NCBI RefSeq assembly: GCF_000717715.1
Contig: NZ_JOAI01000009.1
Span: 62,001 to 126,000 of the forward strand
Source of the DNA: Streptomyces sp. NRRL B-24484
Lineage (GTDB): Bacteria; Actinomycetota; Actinomycetes; Streptomycetales; Streptomycetaceae
DNA: 64,000 bases
Direction of reading: 5' to 3'
Shown here: one piece after another, positions 9,928 to 18,436 of the stretch
Numbering within the stretch: the first letter of the stretch is position 1
Layout of the letters: every line of letters begins with the position of its first letter
Program-made: the position numbers and the translations under genes
The notes under the pieces: generated by a model
The model's database searches: none
The model's input: only the letters and a program-made list of their open reading frames with translations
Told to the model about the DNA's origin: nothing

Positions 9928-10995
9928 TCAGACGGCGGCGGCCGCCGCCCCGAGCTGCCAGTCGTGGGTGCGCTGCCGCGGCAGCACCGGCTGGATGCCG
10001 GAGACCAGGGTGTACTCGGTGTCGAGCAGGTCGGCTGCGAAGGCGGTGGACGGGGTCTCGCCGAGCGCCAGCTGCACCGCCGTCCAGGGCAGGTTGAGCC
10101 CGCAGAGCCGGAGCTGGTGCAGCCCGCCGGAGGGGCGGGTGTTGACGTCGAGCACGACCGGGCGGCCGTGGTGGTGCCGGTACTGCACGTTGGAGAGGTA
10201 GGAGACCCCGAAGGTCTCGACGAGCCGGCGGGTGGGCTCCAGGTACCGCGGTTCGGTGGTGAAGGTCCGGCGGCGCCGGGTCTTCGTCCGGCCGACCGCG
10301 GCGAGCAGCCGGCCGTCCGGGGAGGTGAGGCAGTCGACCGAGACCTCCGGGCCCTCCAGCAGCGGCATCACCAGCAGGTCGGCCGGCTCGGGGCTCTGCT
10401 CCAGGGCGTTCAGCACCTGGTCGAGCTGGACGCTCGCGTCGGGGAAGCCGGCGAGCCGGCGCAGGCTGAACGGCTCCCTGGTGAGCACCCGGAAGCCCTC
10501 GCCGCCGGCGCCCGAGGCCGGCTTGAGGCAGGCGGTCGAGCCCTCCGCCTCGATCTCCTCGACCGCGGCGAGCAGCTCGTCGGCGGTGCGGACGTGCCGC
10601 CACAGCGGCACCGGCAGGCCGGCCGCGGCCATCGCCGCGTAGCCGTCGGCCTTGCTCTCGAATACGGCGATCGCCGCGGCGGACGGGCACACCAGCGCGG
10701 TGCCGATCGCCTCGAAGTCGCGCCTGCGCAGGGATATCGCGAGTTGGCCCAGCCGGGGGAGGAAGACGTCTATGCTGTGCCGGGCACAGAATTCCAACGC
10801 GAATTCCACATAGGCCTCGGGGGAGAGGCCTTCGGGTTCGAGCGATCCGAAGTCCGCGGCGGCGAGCACCGGAGAGTCCGGGTCGACGTGTGTGGCATGG
10901 ATCTCGACCGGGCGCGGAGCGGCGCGCAACAGGTCGATGAAGAAGACGTTCTCGGCGTAGGTACGGTTCAGCCAGACGCGAACGGGGGCGCTCAC
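9928..10995 (-). CDS. ATP-grasp domain protein (PylC/CarB-like)
   Basis: A 355-residue ATP-grasp enzyme. Its N-terminal Rossmann-like domain is followed by the ATP-grasp fold: ACLKPASGAGGEGFRV (glycine-rich ATP loop), LLVMPLLEGPEVSVD, and the metal-binding end VVLDVNTRPSGGLHQL. Such proteins ligate a carboxylate to an amine or thiol with ATP cleavage. The GTG start has AGGGAG 6 bp upstream. No biosynthetic neighbours reveal the substrate; it is a single-gene unit convergent with ogt. Confidence 0.85.
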   Translation of the reverse strand: MSAPVRVWLNRTYAENVFFIDLLRAAPRPVEIHATHVDPDSPVLAAADFGSLEPEGLSPEAYVEFALEFCARHSIDVFLPRLGQLAISLRRRDFEAIGTALVCPSAAAIAVFESKADGYAAMAAAGLPVPLWRHVRTADELLAAVEEIEAEGSTACLKPASGAGGEGFRVLTREPFSLRRLAGFPDASVQLDQVLNALEQSPEPADLLVMPLLEGPEVSVDCLTSPDGRLLAAVGRTKTRRRRTFTTEPRYLEPTRRLVETFGVSYLSNVQYRHHHGRPVVLDVNTRPSGGLHQLRLCGLNLPWTAVQLALGETPSTAFAADLLDTEYTLVSGIQPVLPRQRTHDWQLGAAAAAV

Positions 10996-11482
10996 GGGGG
11001 TCTCCCTGGAAAAGGGCGCAACGGTGGGAGGGCGCGGTCGGGCGGCCTGCCTGCCGGCGTCTTGCCGCGCTCTTGAGGTGGCACCTTAGCGCCCGGGCCG
11101 GGCCGGGCGAACGGGGGGTGGGGTGTTGTGGTGGCGATCGGTCAACATTCCCGCGCACCAGCCTAGTTGATGATCGATGACGGGACCGTGACGTCGGGTT
11201 CCGGCATGTTGCGGTCAGATGAATTCGGCGCCGGCCGGGCCGGGCGGTGCGGCGGGTGGCCCGGCGGCGATGGGCGTGCTCATGACGGCCGCGGGCCGCG
11301 GCGGCGCCGGTGCGGTGTTCGGCCGACGGTGCGCATTTTCGAGTGCGTGCTCTATTCGTACTATTTGCAGGTTTCAATTGACCACTCGTACGAGTGATTG
11401 CGGACGGGGCCGAACGGGCGTCAGCATATTTCGACAAAGCGACACGTCCGGTGTGCGCACGCTCAGCGCGAAGGGTTCCTCG
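10996..11482. other. Divergent regulatory region upstream of the encapsulin gene
   Basis: About 490 bp between the ATP-grasp gene (minus) and the encapsulin gene (plus). It is less GC-rich than its surroundings from about 11330 to 11400. No supported reading frame is present; one long frame runs in from 11219 but lacks coding character before 11483. The notable element is the palindrome at 11383-11396. Confidence 0.5.
11383..11396. promoter_or_regulatory. 14-bp perfect palindrome upstream of the encapsulin gene
   Basis: CACTCGTACGAGTG is perfectly self-complementary and lies 87 bp before the encapsulin start, directly after a TTGACC (-35-like) hexamer. It is a plausible operator. The cognate regulator is unknown. 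Confidence 0.5.
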
Positions 11483-12907
11483 ATGTCGACCGAAACCAGC
11501 ACCGGTGTTCCTGCGCAGGGGGGCGGGTCGCAGTCGCGGCAGCAGTCCAGCCTGAGCACGGCCGGTGCGCGGAATCTGGCCAGCACCAGCAAGTCGGCAC
11601 CCCAGATGCAGGAGATCAGCTCGCGCTGGCTGCTGCGGATGCTCCCCTGGGTGCAGGTCTCCGGCGGTACGTACCGGGTGAACCGCAGGCTCAGCTACGC
11701 GGCCGGCCGCGGCCGGGTCGCCTTCGCCCGCACCGGCTCGCGGGTCGAGGTCGTGCCACCCTCGCTGCGCGAGCTGCCACTGCTGCGGGACGTCCGGGAC
11801 GACGCCCTGCTCGCCGCCCTGGCCGCCGGCTTCGGCCAGCGGGAGTTCCGGGCCGGTGAGCAGCTGGCCGCCGCGGGCGACCCGGTCGGCGAACTGCTGC
11901 TGATCGCGTACGGCAAGGTCGAGCGGCACGGCACCGGACGCTACGGCGACGCCACCGTGCTCGGCTCGCACGCCGACGGCGACCACCTGGGCGACGAGGC
12001 GCTGCTCGACGCGGACGCCCGCTGGCCGGCCGGCCTGCGCGCCACCACGGCCGGCACCCTGCTCGCCCTGCCCCGCGCCGCCTTCGAGCAGGTCGCGGCC
12101 GCCGCACCGGAGCTGCGCGAGCGCGTCCGGGCCCTCGCCGAGGGCGGTCGGCGCCCGCAGAACAAGCACGGCGAGGCCGCGATCGGGATGTCCGCGGGCC
12201 ACACCGGCGAGCACGAGCTGCCGGCGACCTTCGTCGACTACGAACTCGCCCCGCGCGAGTACGAGCTGAGCGTCGCGCAGACGGTGCTTCGGGTGCACAC
12301 CCGGGTCGCCGACCTCTACAACAAGCCGATGGACCAGACCGAGCACCAGCTCCGGCTCACCGTCGAGGCGCTGCGCGAGCGCCAGGAGCACGAGCTGGTC
12401 AACAACCCCGAGTTCGGGCTGCTCACCAACGCGGACCACGGCCAGCGGATCCAGACCCGCTCCGGCCCGCCCACGCCCGACGACATGGACGACCTGCTCA
12501 GCCGCCGCCGCGGCACCCGGTTCTACCTGGCCCACCCCAGGGCGATCGCCGCGTTCGGCCGCGAGTGCAACCGGCGCGGCCTGTACCCCGGCACGGTGGA
12601 GGTGCACGGCCGCCGGGTGCCGGCCTGGCGCGGCGTGCCGGTCCTCAGCTGCGACAAGATCCCGATCGCCGACGGCACCAGCTCGATCCTGGCCATGCGC
12701 ACCGGCGAGGACAAGCAGGGCGCGATCGGCCTGCACCAGACCGGCATCCCGGACGAGTTCGAGCCGAGCCTGTCGGTGCGCTTCGCCGGCATCGACGAGA
12801 AGGCCGTCATCTCCTACCTGGTCACCGCCTACTACTCCGCCGCGATCCTCGTGCCCGACGCGGTGGGCGTGCTGGAGAACGTCGCCCTGGACGGCCCGCG
12901 CGGCTGA
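11483..12907 (+). CDS. eshA: EshA-type Family 2B encapsulin shell protein
   Basis: A 474-residue HK97-fold shell protein of the EshA family (Family 2B encapsulins). The N-terminal arm is residues 1-60 (Ser/Gln rich, then [22 protein letters not shown]). A cyclic-nucleotide-binding-like domain is inserted at about 98-220, with the cassette region [17 protein letters not shown]. The shell domain runs from about 230 to the end, including [23 protein letters not shown]. EshA was first described in Streptomyces as a nucleotide-binding protein affecting sporulation and antibiotic production. The family is now known to form icosahedral compartments around terpene or prenyl enzymes. The ATG at 11483 gives the usual length. 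The gene directly precedes a prenyl synthase, the likely cargo. Confidence 0.9.
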   Translation: MSTETSTGVPAQGGGSQSRQQSSLSTAGARNLASTSKSAPQMQEISSRWLLRMLPWVQVSGGTYRVNRRLSYAAGRGRVAFARTGSRVEVVPPSLRELPLLRDVRDDALLAALAAGFGQREFRAGEQLAAAGDPVGELLLIAYGKVERHGTGRYGDATVLGSHADGDHLGDEALLDADARWPAGLRATTAGTLLALPRAAFEQVAAAAPELRERVRALAEGGRRPQNKHGEAAIGMSAGHTGEHELPATFVDYELAPREYELSVAQTVLRVHTRVADLYNKPMDQTEHQLRLTVEALRERQEHELVNNPEFGLLTNADHGQRIQTRSGPPTPDDMDDLLSRRRGTRFYLAHPRAIAAFGRECNRRGLYPGTVEVHGRRVPAWRGVPVLSCDKIPIADGTSSILAMRTGEDKQGAIGLHQTGIPDEFEPSLSVRFAGIDEKAVISYLVTAYYSAAILVPDAVGVLENVALDGPRG

Positions 12908-12942
12908 TCCGCACTCCCGCACCCGCATCGGCACGCGGACCG

Positions 12943-12972
12943 GCACGAGAGCACGAGAGCACGAGAGCACGA
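12943..12972 (+). repeat. Short tandem octamers between encapsulin and cargo genes
   Basis: Three perfect copies of gcacgaga plus a partial fourth lie in the 147-bp gap between the encapsulin stop and the prenyl synthase start. This is likely a slippage-prone microsatellite. Confidence 0.75.
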
Positions 12973-13054
12973 CGGCACGAGGCAGGACACAGCACCACGG
13001 CACGGGCGGCGCCGCACCGCCGCCCGTGCCGTCACACCGAGGGGGAGGACCACC

Positions 13055-14104
13055 ATGGGGATCTTCGCGCCGGAACGCGACCAGACCGACGGGAACGAGG
13101 CCGCCGACGTGCTCGCCCGCGCCCGCAGCGCCGTCGACCCCGGCCTGCGCGCCGCCGTCGACACCCTGCCGGGCTCGATGCGCCGCGTCGCCGGCTACCA
13201 CTTCGGCTGGTGGGAGGCGGACGGCACGCCCGGCGCCGCCGACTCCGGCAAGGCGATCAGGCCGGCGCTGGTGCTCGCCGCCACCCAGGCGGCCGGCGGC
13301 CTCCCCGCCGCGGCCGTCCGGGCCGCAGCCGCGGTCGAGCTGGTGCACAACTTCACGCTGCTCCACGACGACGTCATCGACCGCGACCGCACCCGCCGCC
13401 ACCGCCCCACCGCCTGGCGGGTGTTCGGCACCACCGAGGCCATCCTGGCCGGCGACGCCATGCACTCCCTGGCCCTCCGGGTCCTCGCCGAGGACACCCA
13501 CCCCGCCGCCCCGTCGGCGGTCCGCAGGCTAGCCGACTGCGTGGTCGAACTCTGCGCCGGCCAGCAGGCCGACTGCGCCTTCGAGCAGCGCACCGACGTC
13601 ACCCTGGCGGAGTGCCTCGCCATGGCCGAGGGCAAGACGGGCGCGCTGCTCGGCTGCGCCTGCGCCGTGGGCGCCCTGTACGCCGGGGCCGGCGAGGCGG
13701 CCGCGGACGTGATGGACGCCTTCGGGCGGGAGATCGGCCTGGCCTTCCAGTTGATCGACGACCTGATCGGCATCTGGGGCGATCCGGCGGTCACCGGCAA
13801 GCCGGTCGGCGCCGACCTCGCCGCCCGGAAGAAGTCCCTGCCGGTGGTGTACGCGCTCTGCTCCGGCACCGAGGCGGCGGCCGAGCTCGCCGCGCTCTAC
13901 GCACTGGACCGCCCGCTCGACGCCGTCGAACTGCAGCGGGCCGCAGCCGCGGTGGAGCAGGCCGGGGGCCGCAGCTGGGCCCAGGGCGAGTCCTGCGAGC
14001 GGATGGCCTCGGCCATCGCCCACCTCGCCGAGGCCATCCCCGACCCCTCCGAGGCGGACGACCTGCTCGCCCTGGCCGAGCTCGTCACCCGCCGCTCCCA
14101 CTGA
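13055..14104 (+). CDS. Polyprenyl (geranyl-type) diphosphate synthase, probable encapsulin cargo
   Basis: A 349-residue trans-prenyl diphosphate synthase that condenses IPP with allylic diphosphates. The first aspartate-rich motif is HDDVIDRD (about residue 108) and the second is DDLIGIWGD (about 235). Also seen are KAIRPAL near residue 69, EGKTGALLG and the basic ARKKSLPV. Residues 1-30 are polar and unlike the fold, a possible targeting segment. It starts with GGGGGAGG 7 bp upstream, 147 bp after the encapsulin gene on the same strand. Product chain length cannot be fixed by eye. Known Family 2B systems package prenyl or terpene enzymes. Confidence 0.9.
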   Translation: MGIFAPERDQTDGNEAADVLARARSAVDPGLRAAVDTLPGSMRRVAGYHFGWWEADGTPGAADSGKAIRPALVLAATQAAGGLPAAAVRAAAAVELVHNFTLLHDDVIDRDRTRRHRPTAWRVFGTTEAILAGDAMHSLALRVLAEDTHPAAPSAVRRLADCVVELCAGQQADCAFEQRTDVTLAECLAMAEGKTGALLGCACAVGALYAGAGEAAADVMDAFGREIGLAFQLIDDLIGIWGDPAVTGKPVGADLAARKKSLPVVYALCSGTEAAAELAALYALDRPLDAVELQRAAAAVEQAGGRSWAQGESCERMASAIAHLAEAIPDPSEADDLLALAELVTRRSH

Positions 14105-14176
14105 CGGGCCGACGCCCTCGGCGAGGAGCGGGGCAGCGGGGGCAGGGGCAACAGAGGTAGGGCGGCGGTGCGGCCC

Positions 14177-15208
14177 TCAGGCGCTCCCGTCCGTACCCGG
14201 TGCCCCGGCCGCGTGGGCGAGGAGCATCCGCTCCTTCTCCTCGGGGATGCCCAGGGGTGTACCACCCTGGGTGTACGGGGTGTCGCGGGGGCCGCGCCGT
14301 CCGAGCCAGGCCCAGGTGTCGCGGACGGTCTCCTCGACCGGGCGGTTGCGCAGACCGGCCTCCCGGCCGCGGGTGGTGTCGGCCTGCCAGATGCCCGCCC
14401 AGTCGGGCTGGCCGGGCGTCCACAGCGGCAGTTCCGTCCACGGCGCGACCTCGGCGGCGAGCAGCACCTCGTCGTCGACCGGGACGAACTCGGCGTCGGA
14501 TCCGGTGGCTTCGGCGCAGGCGCGCAGGAAGCCGCCCATGGTGGTCCCGCCGGCCGGCCCGGTGGTGATGTACCGGCCGGTCCGGCCCTGTTCCAGCAGG
14601 CCGAGTCCGAAGGCGGCGAAGTCGCGGGCGTCGATCAGCTGCATGGCGCGGTCGGGGTCGCCGGGGAGGATCACCTGCCCGCCGCGGGCGATCCGCTCCA
14701 GCCACCAGAGCAGCCGGCCGACGTTCTCGTGCGGGCCGATCAGCAAGCCGCAGTTGAGCAGGGTGGAGTCGTCGCCGAAGTTTTCCGTCACGGCGCGCTC
14801 GCAGCCCGCCTTCAGCGCGTTGGCGGGCGGCTGGTCCGGCGGGGTGTCGGCCGGGCAGTCGAAGGTGGCGGAGGTCTCGTCGACCGGCTTGCCCGGCCAG
14901 TCGGAGAAGGCGTGGACGGAGGAGACGAAGCTGTAGTGGCCGGCCCGGCCGCGCAGCGCCCGGGCGGCCGCGGCGACGGCGTGCGGCTGCTGGCCGGAGG
15001 TGTCGACGACGGCGTCCCAGCTGCGGCCGTCCACGAGCCGGGCGAGGTCCTCCGGTCTGGTCCGGTCGCCGTGCACGGCCTCGACCCCGGGGCGGTCCGG
15101 CCCGGTGATGCCGCGGTTGAAGGTGGTGACCCGGTGACCGCGGGCCAGGGCGTCCGAGACGTAGGCCCGTCCGAGGAAGGACGAGCCGCCGAGCATGAGG
15201 ATGTTCAT
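14177..15208 (-). CDS. NAD-dependent epimerase/reductase-like protein (atypical SDR)
   Basis: A 343-residue protein with an N-terminal Rossmann motif MNILMLGGSSFLGRAYV, as in extended SDR epimerases/dehydratases. The usual YxxxK catalytic pair appears as NALKAGCERAV, with Ala where Tyr is expected, so activity may be altered or lost. The start at 15208 has GGAGAGGG 9 bp upstream. It convergently faces the prenyl synthase gene. The substrate is unknown. Confidence 0.8.
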   Translation of the reverse strand: MNILMLGGSSFLGRAYVSDALARGHRVTTFNRGITGPDRPGVEAVHGDRTRPEDLARLVDGRSWDAVVDTSGQQPHAVAAAARALRGRAGHYSFVSSVHAFSDWPGKPVDETSATFDCPADTPPDQPPANALKAGCERAVTENFGDDSTLLNCGLLIGPHENVGRLLWWLERIARGGQVILPGDPDRAMQLIDARDFAAFGLGLLEQGRTGRYITTGPAGGTTMGGFLRACAEATGSDAEFVPVDDEVLLAAEVAPWTELPLWTPGQPDWAGIWQADTTRGREAGLRNRPVEETVRDTWAWLGRRGPRDTPYTQGGTPLGIPEEKERMLLAHAAGAPGTDGSA

Positions 15209-15348
15209 ACCGCTGACCCTCTCCGGCCCGCTCCGTCCGTACACGGGCGTTCACTCCTGGCGGAGCGGGCGGCATCGTCGGCTGCCGGCGGGTCCGACGG
15301 GTCATTAGTCTCACTCCGTACCGATTTGTCCGACGGGAGTGTGGCGGC

Positions 15349-16809
15349 ATGGGTAATCCGGTCCTGGTGGACGAGGCCACGGTGCGGGGCACGGCGGCGG
15401 AGGCCTGGATCTGGGGGCTGCCGATGCTGGAGAACTACCGGACGCTCTACGCCCGGGCCGTCGACGACGCGGACCCCCGCCATGTCGGCGGCTTCGGCGT
15501 CTTCCGCCACTACCCGCACTCCGGCACCCCGGCCGACACCGACCTGGTCACCCCCGACGGCGACACCCCGTACTCGCTGGCCTGGCTCGACCTGCGGACC
15601 GAGCCGTGGGTGCTGGAGGTCCCGGCCGCGGACCGCTACCACGTACTGCCCCTGCACGACCTCGATACCTGCTACGTCGGCTTCGTGGGCACCCGCACCA
15701 CCGGCAACGGCGCCGGCCGCCACCTCGTCCTCGGCCCGGACCACCGCGGCACGTCCGCGGAGGGCTTCGACGGCGTCCTGCAGGCCGACACCCGGCTGGT
15801 CGGCATCGTCGGACGGACCCACCTGGCCGGCCCCGAGGACGTCCCCGCGCTGGAGCAGGTCCAGGCCGGCTACCGGCTGCGCCCGCTGAGCGCCCACCTG
15901 GGCACCGAACCGCCGCCGCCCGCGCCCGACCCGGTCTGGCCGGTCTGGCGCGAGGAGGTCCTCGACAGCCTGGAGTTCTTCTCCTTCCTGGACTTCCTGC
16001 TCGGCTTCTTCCCGGTGCTGCCGGCCGATGCCGACCTGCGCCGCCGCCTCGCCGAACTCGGTGTCGGAACCGGTGACTTCGAACCGGCCGCGCTGCCCCT
16101 GGAGATCCGTGCGGCGATGGCGGCGGGCATCGCCGACGCCCGGACCCGGCTGGGCGCGGCGGTCGCCGGGAGCCACGGCTCCACCGCCCTCTTCGGGACG
16201 CGGGCCCAGCTCGGCACCGACCACCTCGGGCGGGCGATCGGCGTGCAGCGCGGCCTGTACGGACTGCCGGTCGAGGAGGTCTGGTACACCGGCTGGACCA
16301 CCGACGACGGCTCCGCGGAGGAGGGCGCCACCGGAGACGGCCACGATGCCGGGCACGCCGAGGACACCGGGCACACCGGGGACACCGGGGACGTCGACGT
16401 CGCGGAGGACGCCGGATTCGACGTGGACGCCGAGTTCGGGGAGTTCGGCGAGTACGGCCGCCCGCTGGACGGTTCCGCCCGCTCCTACACCCTCCGCTTC
16501 CCGCCCGGCAGCCGCCCGCCCGCCCGGTACTTCTGGTCCGTCACCGTCTACGGGCTGCCCGACCGGTGGCTGGTCGCCAACCCGATCGGCCGGTACGCGA
16601 TCGGCGACCGCACCCCCGGCCTCCTCGCCGACGAGGACGGCGGCCTGACCCTCCGCCTGCGCCACGAACGCCCCGAGGAGCCGGGCGCGTCGGCCAACTG
16701 GCTGCCCGTACCGGCCGGACCGTTCATGGTGGTGCTCCGGGCGTACGGCCCCGAGCCCACCGTCCTCGACGGCCGCTGGCAGCGACCCCCGCTGATCGCC
16801 GACCGCTGA
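15349..16809 (+). CDS. DUF1254/DUF1214 domain protein
   Basis: A 486-residue protein. The N-terminal half matches DUF1254 (AEAWIWGLPMLENYRTLYARA, TPYSLAWLDLRTEPWVLEVP), and the C-terminal part (YFWSVTVYGLPDRWLVANPIGRYAIGDRT) matches DUF1214. A low-complexity acidic insert of about 45 residues (near 325-370: GHDAGHAEDTGHTGDTGD, then DVDAEFGEFGE) separates the domains and looks like a lineage-specific expansion. No signal peptide is seen, although many relatives are exported. Function unknown. Confidence 0.82.
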   Translation: MGNPVLVDEATVRGTAAEAWIWGLPMLENYRTLYARAVDDADPRHVGGFGVFRHYPHSGTPADTDLVTPDGDTPYSLAWLDLRTEPWVLEVPAADRYHVLPLHDLDTCYVGFVGTRTTGNGAGRHLVLGPDHRGTSAEGFDGVLQADTRLVGIVGRTHLAGPEDVPALEQVQAGYRLRPLSAHLGTEPPPPAPDPVWPVWREEVLDSLEFFSFLDFLLGFFPVLPADADLRRRLAELGVGTGDFEPAALPLEIRAAMAAGIADARTRLGAAVAGSHGSTALFGTRAQLGTDHLGRAIGVQRGLYGLPVEEVWYTGWTTDDGSAEEGATGDGHDAGHAEDTGHTGDTGDVDVAEDAGFDVDAEFGEFGEYGRPLDGSARSYTLRFPPGSRPPARYFWSVTVYGLPDRWLVANPIGRYAIGDRTPGLLADEDGGLTLRLRHERPEEPGASANWLPVPAGPFMVVLRAYGPEPTVLDGRWQRPPLIADR

Positions 16810-16955
16810 CCACCGACTGCCGCCCGTCGTCGCGCCCGGTCCGCCCCCTGCGCACGGCCGTCCGGAGAATGGCGTGCAGGCTGTAACGCCGTGCCGTGCC
16901 CGCCGCGTCCTACAGGAGGAGGCGCACGGCGGCGACAGGGGAGGAGGGGACGGGC

Positions 16956-17498
16956 ATGGCCGGGGAAGGGCCGGGGCGCGGCGGCAGGGACGACGAGTTC
17001 CTGGAGTTCGCGGCGACCCGATCGAACCATCTCTACCGTTCCGCCTGCCTGCTGACGGGCGGTGACACCCACCTCGCCGAGGACCTCGTCCAGGAGACCC
17101 TCGGCCGGATGTACGCGGTCTGGCGCACCGGCGGCTGGCGTCCGGGCACCCGGCGGATCGACAACCCCGCCGCCTACGCCCAGGGCGTGCTCTACCGCCT
17201 GTTCCTCTCGCACATCCGGCGCCGCAGCAGCTCCGAGCGCCCGGTCGGGGACCTGCCGGACCGGGCCGCTCCGACCGGGGACTCCTCGCTGCGGGTCACC
17301 CTGATCGAGGCGCTCGCCCGGCTCTCGCCGCGGGACCGCGCCGTGCTGGTGCTCCGCTACTGGGAGGACGTCAGCGTCGAGGAGACCGCGGATCTGTTGG
17401 AGTCGAGTCCGGGTGCGGTCCGGACACAGACCTCACGGGCGCTCACCCGGCTGCGGGCCCTGATCGGCGACGCCCTCCCCGACCTCGCCCTGCGCTGA
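16956..17498 (+). CDS. SigE-family ECF RNA polymerase sigma factor
   Basis: A 180-residue ECF sigma factor. Region 2 runs from about residue 12 to 80 (DEFLEFAATRSNHLYRSACLL, AEDLVQETLGRMYAVW). Region 4 runs from about 115 to 175 (LSPRDRAVLVLRYWEDVSVEETADLL, then QTSRALTRLRALI). The ATG at 16956 follows GAGGAGGGG; an earlier in-frame ATG at 16896 would add a basic tail without homology. The gene 120 bp downstream encodes a single-pass membrane protein likely to act with it. Confidence 0.9.
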   Translation: MAGEGPGRGGRDDEFLEFAATRSNHLYRSACLLTGGDTHLAEDLVQETLGRMYAVWRTGGWRPGTRRIDNPAAYAQGVLYRLFLSHIRRRSSSERPVGDLPDRAAPTGDSSLRVTLIEALARLSPRDRAVLVLRYWEDVSVEETADLLESSPGAVRTQTSRALTRLRALIGDALPDLALR

Positions 17499-17619
17499 CG
17501 GTGCCCGGCCCCGGCCCGAGCACCGCGCTGCCCGAACACCCCCTACGACCACACCGCACGACCACTCCGCCCGACCATCGAGAACCACCCGATCCGACTG
17601 CAGAGACGGTGAACCAGCC

Positions 17620-18381
17620 ATGTCCGACTCACCCGAGCCACTCCCCGAGGAGGAGCTCGTCCAGCTCTTCCGGGAGGCCGGTGACGGCTTCCTGGCCGAC
17701 CGCCCGCAGATCGTGCTCGCCGCGGTGGAACGCGGCCGGGCCCTGCGCCGCCGTCGGACCGCGGCCATCGTCGGAGGGACGGCGGCGCTGGCCGTCATCG
17801 CGGGCGGCGGGGCCCTGCTGGTGCCCGTCCCCGGCGGCGCCGGCCGGTCGAACCCGACGGCCGCGGACTCCGCCGCCTCGGGCATGACCGACCAGGAGAT
17901 GGTGGCGGCACTCAGACCGCACCTGGACGGCTGGCGGATCGTCGACGTCCGCGGCACCGGGACGGCCGGTTCCACCGAAGCCGGAACGGCGCCCCTGGTG
18001 GAGATCACCGTGGACGACGGCCACGGTCGGGCCGGCGTCCGGACGGTGGTCTGGCACGACACCGTACGGACGGTGCTGCAGTCCACCGCCTGCCCCGAGC
18101 CCCGGCACTCCGAGGTCACCTGCGACCGGGCCGCGCTGCCCGACGGCTCCGCCCTGATGACCTGGAAGTCCGGCTACGCCGACACCGGGGCCAAGTCCTG
18201 GTGGTGCCTGCTCGCGACCCCGTCCGGCAAGCGGGTGTCGGTCACCGAGTGGAACTCCTCCGAGGCCGGCGAGACCACCAGCCGCACCGACCCGCCGCTC
18301 ACGGTCGACCAGCTCCGGGTGATCGCCGCCGACCCGGTCTGGGACCGCGCGGTGGACGACACTGACACCCCGAAACGCTGA
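17620..18381 (+). CDS. Single-pass membrane protein, probable sigma-factor partner
   Basis: A 253-residue protein. An acidic N-terminus (EELVQLFREAGDGFLADRPQIVLAAVERG) is followed by one membrane segment (residues about 48-70), then an extracytoplasmic domain of about 180 residues with four cysteines. It has no HxxxCxxC zinc motif, so it is not a classical ZAS anti-sigma factor. Its place downstream of an ECF sigma gene and its topology suggest an anti-sigma-like sensor. That role is inferred from context only. Confidence 0.75.
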   Translation: MSDSPEPLPEEELVQLFREAGDGFLADRPQIVLAAVERGRALRRRRTAAIVGGTAALAVIAGGGALLVPVPGGAGRSNPTAADSAASGMTDQEMVAALRPHLDGWRIVDVRGTGTAGSTEAGTAPLVEITVDDGHGRAGVRTVVWHDTVRTVLQSTACPEPRHSEVTCDRAALPDGSALMTWKSGYADTGAKSWWCLLATPSGKRVSVTEWNSSEAGETTSRTDPPLTVDQLRVIAADPVWDRAVDDTDTPKR

Positions 18382-18436
18382 CCGCACGCCACCGACCGCC
18401 CGGCGCGGCGGGGACGGCCCCGTGCCGGGCCGCGGC

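Noticed and set aside
9644..13501. A 1285-codon open frame on the minus strand across ogt, eshA and the prenyl synthase
   Set aside because: It is a mirror of well-supported plus-strand genes, and its composition is that of a shadow frame.
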